The notes beneath the pieces were generated by a model that did not search any database, had not been told where the DNA came from, and worked only from the letters and a program-made list of their open reading frames with translations. A DNA stretch of 20,450 nt, from assembly GCA_043784065.1 (NCBI GenBank), contig JAYVYR010000055.1:1-20450 (forward strand), written 5' to 3'. Numbering within the stretch: position 1 is the first letter of the stretch; each line of letters opens with the position of its first letter. Below are positions 7,909 through 15,146 of the stretch, piece by piece. The DNA comes from Bog-756 sp043784065. GTDB taxonomy: Bacteria > Actinomycetota > Acidimicrobiia > Acidimicrobiales > RAAP-2. The position numbers were made by a program, and so were the translations under genes.

Positions 7909-9919
7909 CGGGCGAGCCATCGCCGCTCCCAGGAAGTTGAGAGCGCTCTTCGTCGCCAACAGTGGTGGCCATCTAAAGGAACTCCTTCTGCTGAGCGAAC
8001 GGCTGCCGGTACCGGTCGACGACAGCCTCTGGATCACGTTCGACTCACCGCAGAGCCGGTCGCTCCTCTTGGGCCACGATGTCTCGTTCGTGCGCTACTC
8101 ATCTCCCCGCGACGGTCGGGCAACCGTGGCAAATTTCATCGCGGCAGCCCGACTCCTCCGTAACCGTCGCTTCGATGTCGCCATCAGCACAGGGGCGACG
8201 GTGGCCGTATCGTTCCTGCCGCTCGCCCGACTGCTCGGAATTCCCTGCCACTACATTGAGAGCGCCACCCGGACGGACGGACCGTCCCTGACCGGGCGGA
8301 TCCTGCAGTGGGTGCCCGGTATCCACCTCTACACGCAACATCCGAGCTGGGCCGGCAGACGATGGACCTACGTCGGATCGGTGTTCGACCAATTTCGTTC
8401 GACCTCCCTGTCCGACCCGGTGTCCCTTCGCAAGGTCGTGGTCACGGTGGGCGCATCGGAAACCTACGGCTTCGATCGTCTGATCCGCTCTCTCGTCCCG
8501 CTCCTCCCCGTGGACGCAGATGTCCTCTGGCAGACCGGCTGCGCGAACGTCGATGACTTGGGGCTGACCACGAACCGGCAGATTCCTGCGCTCGAGCTCG
8601 AGGCGGCCATGCGCGAGGCCGATCTCGTGATCTCCCATGCCGGCGTCGGTTCTGCACTCTCCGCGCTGGAGTCCGGGCGGATGCCCGTTCTCGTCCCGCG
8701 CGAGCACTCCCACGCCGAACATGTGGACGACCACCAGTTCCAGATTGCCGGAGACCTGTACTCACTCGGGCTAGCGGTCAGTCGGCGTGTGGACGAACTC
8801 ACCCGAGAGGACTTGGAAAAGGCGGCGGGCCACCGGGTCGACAAAGTCGAAAGTCCGAATCCGATCGCGATCGAGCTGGGCGCAGGCCCGACTCGGCACC
8901 GCTGGAAGATGGGCCGCGGACCGGCTCGTACACCAAGGCCCAGGCGGCCGGCATTCATCGCCTGGGGTGCGATCGCCGGCCGCTCCCACGAACTGGCAGC
9001 TGCCCTGGATGCCGATGTGCTCTCCTGCTTTCCGCCCGGTGCCGCCCGACGCCCCCACGGCCTCGTCCGCTACCTGTTGAGCACCGTGCGTACCGCCTAC
9101 TTCCTGTGCACCAGAAGGCCTTCGGCGGTGATCGTCACCAATCCTCCGATAATTCCTGCGATCCTGGCGGCGATCTATGCCCGGGTCACCGGAGGAGCTC
9201 TGGTCATCGACGACCATCCGGGTTCCTTCGGAGCCCAGGGCTACCGGATGGGCTCGCTGACGGAGCCCATCCACCGGCGGTTGGTCCCGTCAGCCCGCCT
9301 CTGCTTGGTGACCGACTCGTCGTGGGTCGCGGTCGTGGAAGCCTGGGGCGGCCGGGGGCTCGTGCTCCATGAGGCCCCTGGCGACTGGCTCCCGGCGCCG
9401 AAGGCGCTCCCCGATGGGGCCGCACACGTGGTCTTCGTGTGCACCTTCGCCCTGGACGAACCGGCGGCCGAGGTCATAGAGGCCGCCACGCTCCTACCCG
9501 ACGTGCAGTTCGCGATCACCGGTGACGTCGCCCGACGCCCGACCGTCGACGTCGGACCCAATGTTCAGCTCGTCGGATTTCTCGACCATGGTGCCTACCG
9601 GCATCTGGTCGAGGACGCCGATGTCATCCTGGCCCTCAGCACCGAACCGACGTCGGCCATGCGGGCCGCCTTCGAGGCCGTCTGGGCCGAGAAGGTCCTC
9701 GTGGTGAACGATTGGCCGTTGCTCCAAGACCTCTTCCCCAAAGCGGTGCACGTGGAGAACACGCCCACTTCGATTGCGAAAGGCCTGCGCAGGGCCCTTG
9801 ACCAGCATGCATCTCTCCAGGTGGCTGCCGGCGAAGCACGTCGACTGCAGCTGGGTCGATGGGAAACCCAGATCACCGCACTGCGCACGGCGTTGCTCGG
9901 GTCGCAAGACGCCGACTGA
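7895..9919 (+). CDS. Three-module glycosyltransferase: Alg14-like + Alg13-like + GT-B (GT4-like)
   Basis: This protein has 674 residues. Residues 14-165 match the Alg14/EpsE/PssD type: ANSGGHLKEL (21-30), STGATVAVSF (98-107), IESATR (121-126), SLTG (131-134). Residues 180-320 match the Alg13/EpsF/PssE type: VVVTVGASETYGFDRLI, ISHAGVGSALSALESG (246-261), VPREHSHAEHVDDHQ (267-281). Normally these are two proteins that form one transferase adding a nucleotide-activated sugar to a lipid-linked acceptor. Residues 352-674 form a further GT-B-like enzyme with TNPPIIPAILA (415-425), IDDHPGSF (438-445) and a C-terminal nucleotide-sugar half (VQLVGFLDHGAYRHLVEDAD, 557-576). The product could add two successive sugars. 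The GTG at 7895 is chosen because GGAG lies six bases upstream and the gene overlaps the polymerase end; an ATG at 7829 would force a longer overlap. Donor sugars are unknown. Confidence 0.85.
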   Translation: MTTRDGRAIAAPRKLRALFVANSGGHLKELLLLSERLPVPVDDSLWITFDSPQSRSLLLGHDVSFVRYSSPRDGRATVANFIAAARLLRNRRFDVAISTGATVAVSFLPLARLLGIPCHYIESATRTDGPSLTGRILQWVPGIHLYTQHPSWAGRRWTYVGSVFDQFRSTSLSDPVSLRKVVVTVGASETYGFDRLIRSLVPLLPVDADVLWQTGCANVDDLGLTTNRQIPALELEAAMREADLVISHAGVGSALSALESGRMPVLVPREHSHAEHVDDHQFQIAGDLYSLGLAVSRRVDELTREDLEKAAGHRVDKVESPNPIAIELGAGPTRHRWKMGRGPARTPRPRRPAFIAWGAIAGRSHELAAALDADVLSCFPPGAARRPHGLVRYLLSTVRTAYFLCTRRPSAVIVTNPPIIPAILAAIYARVTGGALVIDDHPGSFGAQGYRMGSLTEPIHRRLVPSARLCLVTDSSWVAVVEAWGGRGLVLHEAPGDWLPAPKALPDGAAHVVFVCTFALDEPAAEVIEAATLLPDVQFAITGDVARRPTVDVGPNVQLVGFLDHGAYRHLVEDADVILALSTEPTSAMRAAFEAVWAEKVLVVNDWPLLQDLFPKAVHVENTPTSIAKGLRRALDQHASLQVAAGEARRLQLGRWETQITALRTALLGSQDAD

Positions 9920-9938
9920 CGCACCCGCCCTGGGCTGC

Positions 9939-10607
9939 TCAGCGCAGCGCGATCAACGACTTGACCATGCCGGCGACCCGCTCGAACTCGATCGTGGCCT
10001 CGGGGAAGTACGCCTTCATCTCCGTGATGGACAGGAGTTCGATCGCCAAGACTTCCGCTGTGATCTCTGTCGGCCCAGTTGGGAACTGGGATGGCATCAA
10101 CGGCCAACGAGAAGCAACCGTGCACCGGGCCGCCACAGGCAGGTGCTGGAACCAGGGGATCACGAAGTGCGGCTCGATCGGAAAGTACCGGTAGGGCGTC
10201 TGGATCCACATGTGGTCCCCCAGTCGGCGGACCACTTCGGCGAAGAGCTGACGGCGGCTGTGGCCACCCACGTGCTCGATGGTTGAGTTGGAGTACACGA
10301 GATCGAACGAACGTCCGGCCAGTGCGTCCGGTGGGATGCAGGCATCCCCGACCACCAGATCGGCCCAAGGGAGGAGCGACCCCGATCCCACCGCCGGATT
10401 CAGCACCGTCAGGTGCGCCGGACGTCTCGGAATGGATGCCCAGAAGTCCGCTGTGCCACCGAGGTCGATCACCGACATGTCGGTGAATTCCGGAAATGCC
10501 GCCTCGAAGGCGAGCCATCGCCGCTCCCTCGCCCGAGCCGCCAGCGATCCCGGCCTCGAAGCGTCGGCGATCAGGACACGGAGATTGCTCGCGGTGTACT
10601 TCGGCAC
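9939..10607 (-). CDS. Class I SAM-dependent methyltransferase of a glycan cluster
   Basis: This 222-residue protein has the Rossmann methyltransferase motifs SVIDLGGTADFW (45-56, SAM-binding loop), an acidic residue after strand 2 replaced by VLNPAVG, VVGDA (85-89) and FDLVYSNSTIEHVG (101-114, motif of Methyltransf_11 proteins). The stretch TPYRYFPIEPHFVIPWFQHL (137-156) is typical of methyltransferases near polysaccharide genes. It probably methylates a sugar, but lipid or protein targets are possible. The GTG at 10607 is preferred because GAGGAAG lies about eight bases upstream and the protein-like sequence begins there; a frame extension to 10742 would overlap the divergent promoter and is Pro/Arg-rich. 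Its 3' end faces the glycosyltransferase operon with 19 bases between stops. Confidence 0.8.
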   Translation of the reverse strand: MPKYTASNLRVLIADASRPGSLAARARERRWLAFEAAFPEFTDMSVIDLGGTADFWASIPRRPAHLTVLNPAVGSGSLLPWADLVVGDACIPPDALAGRSFDLVYSNSTIEHVGGHSRRQLFAEVVRRLGDHMWIQTPYRYFPIEPHFVIPWFQHLPVAARCTVASRWPLMPSQFPTGPTEITAEVLAIELLSITEMKAYFPEATIEFERVAGMVKSLIALR

Positions 10608-10722
10608 TCGGGGGTCTTCCTCGATAGATCGTGGGCGGATGACTGTCGACAACCGACATCGTAGCGAGGCCGGCGTCGGGCCTGGTGGCGCACCGGCCGA
10701 CCGAGGTCGGACGTCGACGTGG

Positions 10723-10728
10723 GATACT
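10723..10728 (+). promoter_or_regulatory. -10 element placed for a leaderless transcript of the first GT2 gene
   Basis: GATACT ends six bases before the ATG at 10735, exactly the spacing seen before the Wzz-like gene. No Shine-Dalgarno sequence lies between. No clear -35 is visible. Confidence 0.5.
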
Positions 10729-10734
10729 GCCCCG

Positions 10735-11748
10735 ATGCCCACGGATCACGGTAGGCCACGCCCTACGCTCTCCGTGGTCATGCCTACCCACGGTCGACGG
10801 AACAGCCTCCCCGTCGTGCTCGCCCCGCTGCTCGACGACCCGTTGATCGACGAAGTGGTGGTGGTGGTCGACGGAAGTCATGATGACTCCTTCGAATGGC
10901 TCCAGCAAGAGTCGATCCGTCGACCACGGCTGGTCCCGCTCCTCCGGGAGCAGGCCGGCGGCGCACAAGTCGCCCGAGCGGCAGGACTGGAGCGTGCCAC
11001 GGGAGACGTAGTCCTGTTCCTCGATGACGATGTCTTGGCCGGACGGGGGCTCGCCGCAGGCCATCTCGCCCATCATGACCAGCACCCAGGGACAGTGGTG
11101 GTGGGATGCATCCCGGTGACTCTTCCTCTGCATCGTCAGCCCGGGCAATTCGCCTCCTATCTCTACGCCGAGGAGTATCAGCGCCGCTGCGACGAGTACG
11201 AGGCCATGCCGTCTTCGATTCTCCGCAATCTGTGGTGGGGCAACGTGTCGATGGGGCGCACACAGGGGCTCACGGTCGGACTCGTCTCATCCGGTTTCGA
11301 GCGCGCATACCACGAGGACCAGGACTTTGGGCTGCGCTGCCTCGTCGCCGGCCTCGAAGGCGTCTTCAATCGGGGGCTCGTGGCGGACCATCTCCACACT
11401 CGCGACATCGATGCGTTCGTTCGGGACGCCCGCTCCCAAGGGGCGGCACGGGTCATCCTCCACCAACGCCATGGTGACCTGATCGGGGCGCTCTCCCCCA
11501 CCGCCTTCTCCGAAGGACTCGCTCCTCCTTTCGCCCGACTGGTGGAACGTTCCCGCAGCCCGCGGGTGGCGTCGTCAGCCTCGGCGGTCCTTCGCGCTAT
11601 GACCGTTACGGCAGGGTCCATGCGGTGGTACGGCCTCGAGACTCGAGCGGGAAAGCTGCTCCGGCGGGTCAATCAACGATCCGGCGCCGAGGCCGTCTTG
11701 AGCGATCGAGGGGTCCTGGATCGGCACCCGATCGCCGGGTCCCGATGA
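10735..11748 (+). CDS. GT2-family glycosyltransferase
   Basis: This 337-residue protein has a GT-A fold of family GT2. LSVVMPTHGRR (12-22) starts the nucleotide-binding half, VVVVVDGSHDDS (41-52) gives the nucleotide-contacting Asp, FLDDDV (95-100) is the DXD metal site, and YHEDQDFGLR (192-201) supplies the ED motif with the likely catalytic base. No membrane segment is evident, so it is a soluble or peripheral cytoplasmic enzyme acting on the lipid-linked intermediate. The ATG at 10735 is preferred to upstream in-frame starts because the GT2 fold begins a few residues later and a -10 box sits at leaderless distance. Upstream sequence is the shadow of the divergent methyltransferase. It shares an ATGA overlap with the next gene. 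Confidence 0.85.
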   Translation: MPTDHGRPRPTLSVVMPTHGRRNSLPVVLAPLLDDPLIDEVVVVVDGSHDDSFEWLQQESIRRPRLVPLLREQAGGAQVARAAGLERATGDVVLFLDDDVLAGRGLAAGHLAHHDQHPGTVVVGCIPVTLPLHRQPGQFASYLYAEEYQRRCDEYEAMPSSILRNLWWGNVSMGRTQGLTVGLVSSGFERAYHEDQDFGLRCLVAGLEGVFNRGLVADHLHTRDIDAFVRDARSQGAARVILHQRHGDLIGALSPTAFSEGLAPPFARLVERSRSPRVASSASAVLRAMTVTAGSMRWYGLETRAGKLLRRVNQRSGAEAVLSDRGVLDRHPIAGSR

Positions 11749-12803
11749 AGCCCAGCGTCAGTGTGTGCATCGCCAATCACAACTATGCGCACTACGTCAC
11801 CCAGGCCATCGAGAGCTGCCTGGCCCAGACCCATCCCGACGTCGAGATCATCGTCGTGGACGACGGCTCGACCGACGACTCCCTGGCCGTGCTCGAGCAG
11901 TATCGCGGAAGGGTGACTCTGCTGTCCCAGGAGAACTCCGGTCAGTTCGTGAGCGTCAGGCGAGCGTTCGACGCCAGCACCGGGGATCTCGTCATCTTCC
12001 TGGATGCCGACGACCTCCTCGATCCGACCACGGCAGCGCGGGCGGCCGAGGAGTTCCGGCGGGAGCCTGGTGCGGGGCGCATCCAATGGCGGTTGCGGGT
12101 GATCGGTCCCCATGGCGAGCCGACCGACGACATGTTCCCGCCGGCGACGTGGAAGCTCTCCGAGGGCGACCTCCGCGACCACGTGCTCTCGAGACGCACC
12201 TACGTCTGGCCTCCAACCAGTGGGAATGCCTATCCGCGATCCGTGCTCGACGTCGTCTTCTCCGTGATCCGGGACGAGCGGCCGCTGATCGACCTGTTGC
12301 TGGCTGAAACCACCCCCCTCCTCGGTCCGGTGGTCAACCTCCAGGGAGCTTGCGGATCCTATCGCTGGCATACCCAGAACTTCTCCGGTAGCTCGGAGAT
12401 GCGGAAGGATGCCACGACATTCCTCCATGACCGGATCGAGGAGACCATGGCCGGTCACCACATCGTCCGTCGCCTGTGCCAGGCCCAAGGCATCGTCGGC
12501 TGTCCTGTCGAGCCGACGTCGGCCCTCGACTGGGCCTTCGCCGGGTACCGACTCGGTTCACTTCGTATCGACCCGTCCACCCACCCCCTGGCGGGAGATC
12601 GAAGGTTGCCGTTGGCGATGCGGGGGATCCGAGATGTCCTGACCCAGCCCGACTACTCCTACAGGGCCAGAGGAAGGCGGGCCGCCTGGTTGGCCGCCAC
12701 GGCCCTCGCTCCTGCCTCGGCGGCACGCCGCCTGGTGGACCGCGTCTACATGGCTCCCCCCACCTCACCGAAGTTCAGCGAGATTCCGGCCCGCCCTGCC
12801 TGA
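11745..12803 (+). CDS. GT2-family glycosyltransferase, coupled to the preceding one
   Basis: This 352-residue GT2 enzyme opens with VSVCIANHNYAHYVTQAI (5-22), followed by VEIIVVDDGSTDDS (33-46) and FLDADD (85-90), the standard nucleotide and metal sites. NSGQFVSVRRAFDAS (64-78) is the usual acceptor-side helix region. A conserved-looking PPTSGNAYPRSVL (156-168) and a C-terminal helical tail follow. The ATG overlaps the TGA of the previous gene (ATGA at 11745-11748), indicating translational coupling. The 3' end overlaps the convergent deacetylase gene by 29 bases, so both reading frames are used there. It most likely adds a further sugar to the same repeat unit; the sugar cannot be read from sequence. 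Confidence 0.87.
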   Translation: MKPSVSVCIANHNYAHYVTQAIESCLAQTHPDVEIIVVDDGSTDDSLAVLEQYRGRVTLLSQENSGQFVSVRRAFDASTGDLVIFLDADDLLDPTTAARAAEEFRREPGAGRIQWRLRVIGPHGEPTDDMFPPATWKLSEGDLRDHVLSRRTYVWPPTSGNAYPRSVLDVVFSVIRDERPLIDLLLAETTPLLGPVVNLQGACGSYRWHTQNFSGSSEMRKDATTFLHDRIEETMAGHHIVRRLCQAQGIVGCPVEPTSALDWAFAGYRLGSLRIDPSTHPLAGDRRLPLAMRGIRDVLTQPDYSYRARGRRAAWLAATALAPASAARRLVDRVYMAPPTSPKFSEIPARPA

Positions 12804-13656
12804 ACCCACTCTGCCTGAAAGGCAGGAACACCTCGGAGCGACCCAGGAATCGGCGGAGGAACGCGGCCTCCAACGGGCCGCTCCCTGACGGGAGCCCCAG
12901 CTGACCTGCCGATGGCCCCAATTGGGACGTGTGGGACGCCAGAGCGGCGGTCTTGGATTCGAGGAATTCCCCCGTCCGGACCCGAACCGGCCACGCGCTC
13001 CCGGCCCACCCGTGACCGGGCTCGGACATCCCCTCCGGCCCCCGTGAACCCCGAACCAGGTTGCGGACGAGGCGCATCGGTTGCGTCCATGCCCACACGA
13101 CATACTCCAGGATCTCGACGTCGTAGTCGGCTCCCGCACCGCGCACCGCCCGACCGAGGGCTGCGTGATCGGGATGGGTGTCATGGGCCCAAGGGGACAA
13201 TAGGACGGTCGGTCGATGCGCCTCGATCAGCTGGCGAATCTGGTCCCGGAGCCCGTCAACATGCGTAGCCAGACTCTGATCCTCACGGTCCAGGGACTGG
13301 ACCTGACCGGGAGCAAGACCGAGTCGGGCGACAGCACGAGCGAGCTCCCGCCCGCGGATCTGCGAGGTTTCGTCCGGTGTCATGTCCCACCGGGCATACC
13401 TCCCATCGGTGACCACGATGACGTGGACATCGCCCCCGGAGGCGGCGATGCGGGCGACGCAGCCGCCGCAGGCGATCGTCTCGTCGTCCGGATGCGGGGC
13501 GAACACCAGCAAACGGGCTCCGGCCATCCGGGCCGTGACGTCCCGGGAGGCGACTCGCACGGTGGACCACGCCAGACTCCCGATCAACCATTCGATCAGT
13601 CGACGCGCCGTAGCAATACCGGACGTCCCACGCCCTCCGATCACGAGCGTCGCCAC
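12775..13656 (-). CDS. PIG-L/LmbE-type zinc deacetylase
   Basis: This 293-residue protein has RLLVFAPHPDDETIACGG (48-65), carrying the HPDDE zinc/catalytic motif, and HDTHPDHAALG (158-168), carrying the second zinc-binding HPDH. These define the PIG-L family, which removes N-acetyl groups from GlcNAc-containing lipids, mycothiol precursors or glycan units. Here it probably deacetylates an amino sugar of the repeat unit. About 45 N-terminal residues precede the domain. The GTG at 13656 has GGGAGC about nine bases upstream and follows the kinase gene by 31 bases; a TTG at 13725 overlapping that gene, and an ATG at 13527 closer to the domain, are alternatives. It is the last gene of the minus-strand operon and overlaps the convergent GT2 gene by 29 bases. 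Confidence 0.85.
   Translation of the reverse strand: MATLVIGGRGTSGIATARRLIEWLIGSLAWSTVRVASRDVTARMAGARLLVFAPHPDDETIACGGCVARIAASGGDVHVIVVTDGRYARWDMTPDETSQIRGRELARAVARLGLAPGQVQSLDREDQSLATHVDGLRDQIRQLIEAHRPTVLLSPWAHDTHPDHAALGRAVRGAGADYDVEILEYVVWAWTQPMRLVRNLVRGSRGPEGMSEPGHGWAGSAWPVRVRTGEFLESKTAALASHTSQLGPSAGQLGLPSGSGPLEAAFLRRFLGRSEVFLPFRQSGFRQGGPESR
12811..12825 (+). terminator. Candidate hairpin after the GT2 pair, inside the deacetylase 3' coding end
   Basis: CTGCCT-GAA-AGGCAG is a perfect 6-bp stem seven bases past the plus-strand stop. The 9-mer CTGCCTGAA also occurs 15 bases upstream (12796-12804), spanning the stop codon itself. No T-run follows, so termination is uncertain. Confidence 0.35.
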
Positions 13657-13687
13657 GGGCTGCTGCTCCCGATCCGGTCCGGGCGAC

Positions 13688-15145
13688 TCACGTCCGCCAC
13701 GCGTCCCACGTCGCCCCGAGTTCAACCTCGTGGTGCCAGAGTTCAGCCCTGCGTAGGACAGGCTCGACCGTGTCCGAACCCATGCTCTGACGGATCAGCA
13801 TTGGGGTCGTCAACAGCGCCATCCTGCGACGACGGGCGAGATCGTCCCAACAGAAGGTGGCAAGAGTTCCTACCACGTCCGCTCCGATACCGAGGGCCTC
13901 GACCATGGCGCGAACCCACCGGAACAGGACGGGCGAACTGGCGGCCCCGCCTCGAAAGAGCGAGACGAAGTGGCGGTCACGTCCGGCGTCATCCAACGCG
14001 CCGTCGACCCAGGCGAGCGACTCCGAGAGGAAGTAGAGCAGGTCGGCCAACGGAAGCCCGCGGGGCCGCACATCCGCCCAGTCGATGACCGTGAACGACC
14101 TGTCCGGCCGAAGGATGATGTTCGCCGACCACAAGTCACCGTGCTCGAGCACCGTAGGTATGCCGGTGCCCCATACAGCTGATGATCCCCCGGAATCGGT
14201 CGGGACCGATGCCTCGGGGACGCCCGACAGCGGACCGTCGGCAGCGTGGGTACTGGCTATCGCCAACTCGATCAACCACGCCGCCACGCTGTCAACTGCC
14301 CCCAACTTCTTCGAACGGCGGAAGGGGCCCCGCAAATAGTCCGTCAGGACGTATCCCACTCCGGCCGTCTCCAAGGACACGCGTCCCCCACCGGCCCACA
14401 CCGGTGGGAATTGCCGTGGAACGCGGCCGCCGAGGGGTGGCACCCATGGCACCAATTCCCTCACATCCTTACCGCCACCGGTACTCCTGTCCTCCGCGTC
14501 GAGCGGTCGGGGTAGTCGGTCCAATTTCGCAACCAGGCCAGGAACAGGGCTCGATGCCTCGAACAGGCTGAAGACCACCCGTCGTTCGGCGTGTGCCGGA
14601 CCGAGGCCGAGCAACCAGCCTTCCAAGGCAAGGCCGGTGGTTTCGATCACCGGTCGCAGAGCGGCGGGAACTTCGCCACCGGCGCCGACGACGGTCAGCA
14701 ATTGGCCGGTGGGCACGAGGTGGTCGAGCGCGAACCCCACCGCCCGGGCGGCGGCGCGGTTGCGCAACCATTTGGCACGGCTGGGGGCCACCCGCAGGAA
14801 ATCATAGAAGTACCGGATAGTTTTCGGCTGATGCAGTGGGACCAGGTACTCGGGTGCGGTGAGGTCCGGGACCGCCATGTACGACGTCGACTCGAGTTCC
14901 CCGAGTAGCGACCGGTCGACCCTGCCGCCGAGGATCAGTGCGGTCTTCGCCCCGACGGCGAGGGCACGGGATGCCGCGTCCGCGGGGGCGACCACCAGGT
15001 CGGGTTCGTCCCTGTCCCCCGGCTCGACCAGCTCGACGCCGAGGGACGAGAGTCCGTCCCTCCATTCAGGCAACTCACCCAGTACCACTGCTGACTCCGG
15101 GAACAGCGGAAGCAGGAACCTTGCGTCGACCGCTCGCAGGGTCAA
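13688..15145 (-). CDS. APH-fold phosphotransferase with an unassigned N-terminal domain
   Basis: This 485-residue protein has a clear APH/choline-kinase-type half. RRVVFSLFEASSPVPGLVAK (188-207) resembles the N-lobe strands with Lys207 as the ATP lysine, LEHGDLWSANIIL (333-345) is the catalytic loop (Asp337, Asn342), and FTVIDWADVRPRG (351-363) carries the metal-binding Asp355. Members phosphorylate small hydroxyl substrates such as aminoglycosides, sugars or choline. About 180 residues precede this (DLVVAPADAASRALAVGAKT; YLVPLHQPKTIRYFYDFLRV) that I cannot assign. It starts at a TTG one base after the upstream stop, with GAGGGGG about seven bases before it, so the two genes are tightly coupled. 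An in-cell role on a sugar or nucleotide-sugar precursor fits the context better than drug resistance, but this is inference. Confidence 0.75.
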   Translation of the reverse strand: MTLRAVDARFLLPLFPESAVVLGELPEWRDGLSSLGVELVEPGDRDEPDLVVAPADAASRALAVGAKTALILGGRVDRSLLGELESTSYMAVPDLTAPEYLVPLHQPKTIRYFYDFLRVAPSRAKWLRNRAAARAVGFALDHLVPTGQLLTVVGAGGEVPAALRPVIETTGLALEGWLLGLGPAHAERRVVFSLFEASSPVPGLVAKLDRLPRPLDAEDRSTGGGKDVRELVPWVPPLGGRVPRQFPPVWAGGGRVSLETAGVGYVLTDYLRGPFRRSKKLGAVDSVAAWLIELAIASTHAADGPLSGVPEASVPTDSGGSSAVWGTGIPTVLEHGDLWSANIILRPDRSFTVIDWADVRPRGLPLADLLYFLSESLAWVDGALDDAGRDRHFVSLFRGGAASSPVLFRWVRAMVEALGIGADVVGTLATFCWDDLARRRRMALLTTPMLIRQSMGSDTVEPVLRRAELWHHEVELGATWDAWRT

Positions 15146-15146
15146 C

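Noticed and set aside
9934..9948. GCTGC-TCAGC-GCAGC hairpin between convergent stops as a terminator
   Set aside because: Only a 5-bp stem overlapping a stop codon and no T-run; not distinguishable from chance in GC-rich DNA.
10279..10734. Upstream extension of the first GT2 gene to 10279
   Set aside because: The extra 152 residues are antisense to the methyltransferase and lack protein-like features; the fold starts just after the ATG at 10735.
9595..11148. Minus-strand frame of 517 codons across the methyltransferase and glycosyltransferase starts
   Set aside because: It crosses three supported genes, is Arg/Gly/Pro-rich and has no motifs.
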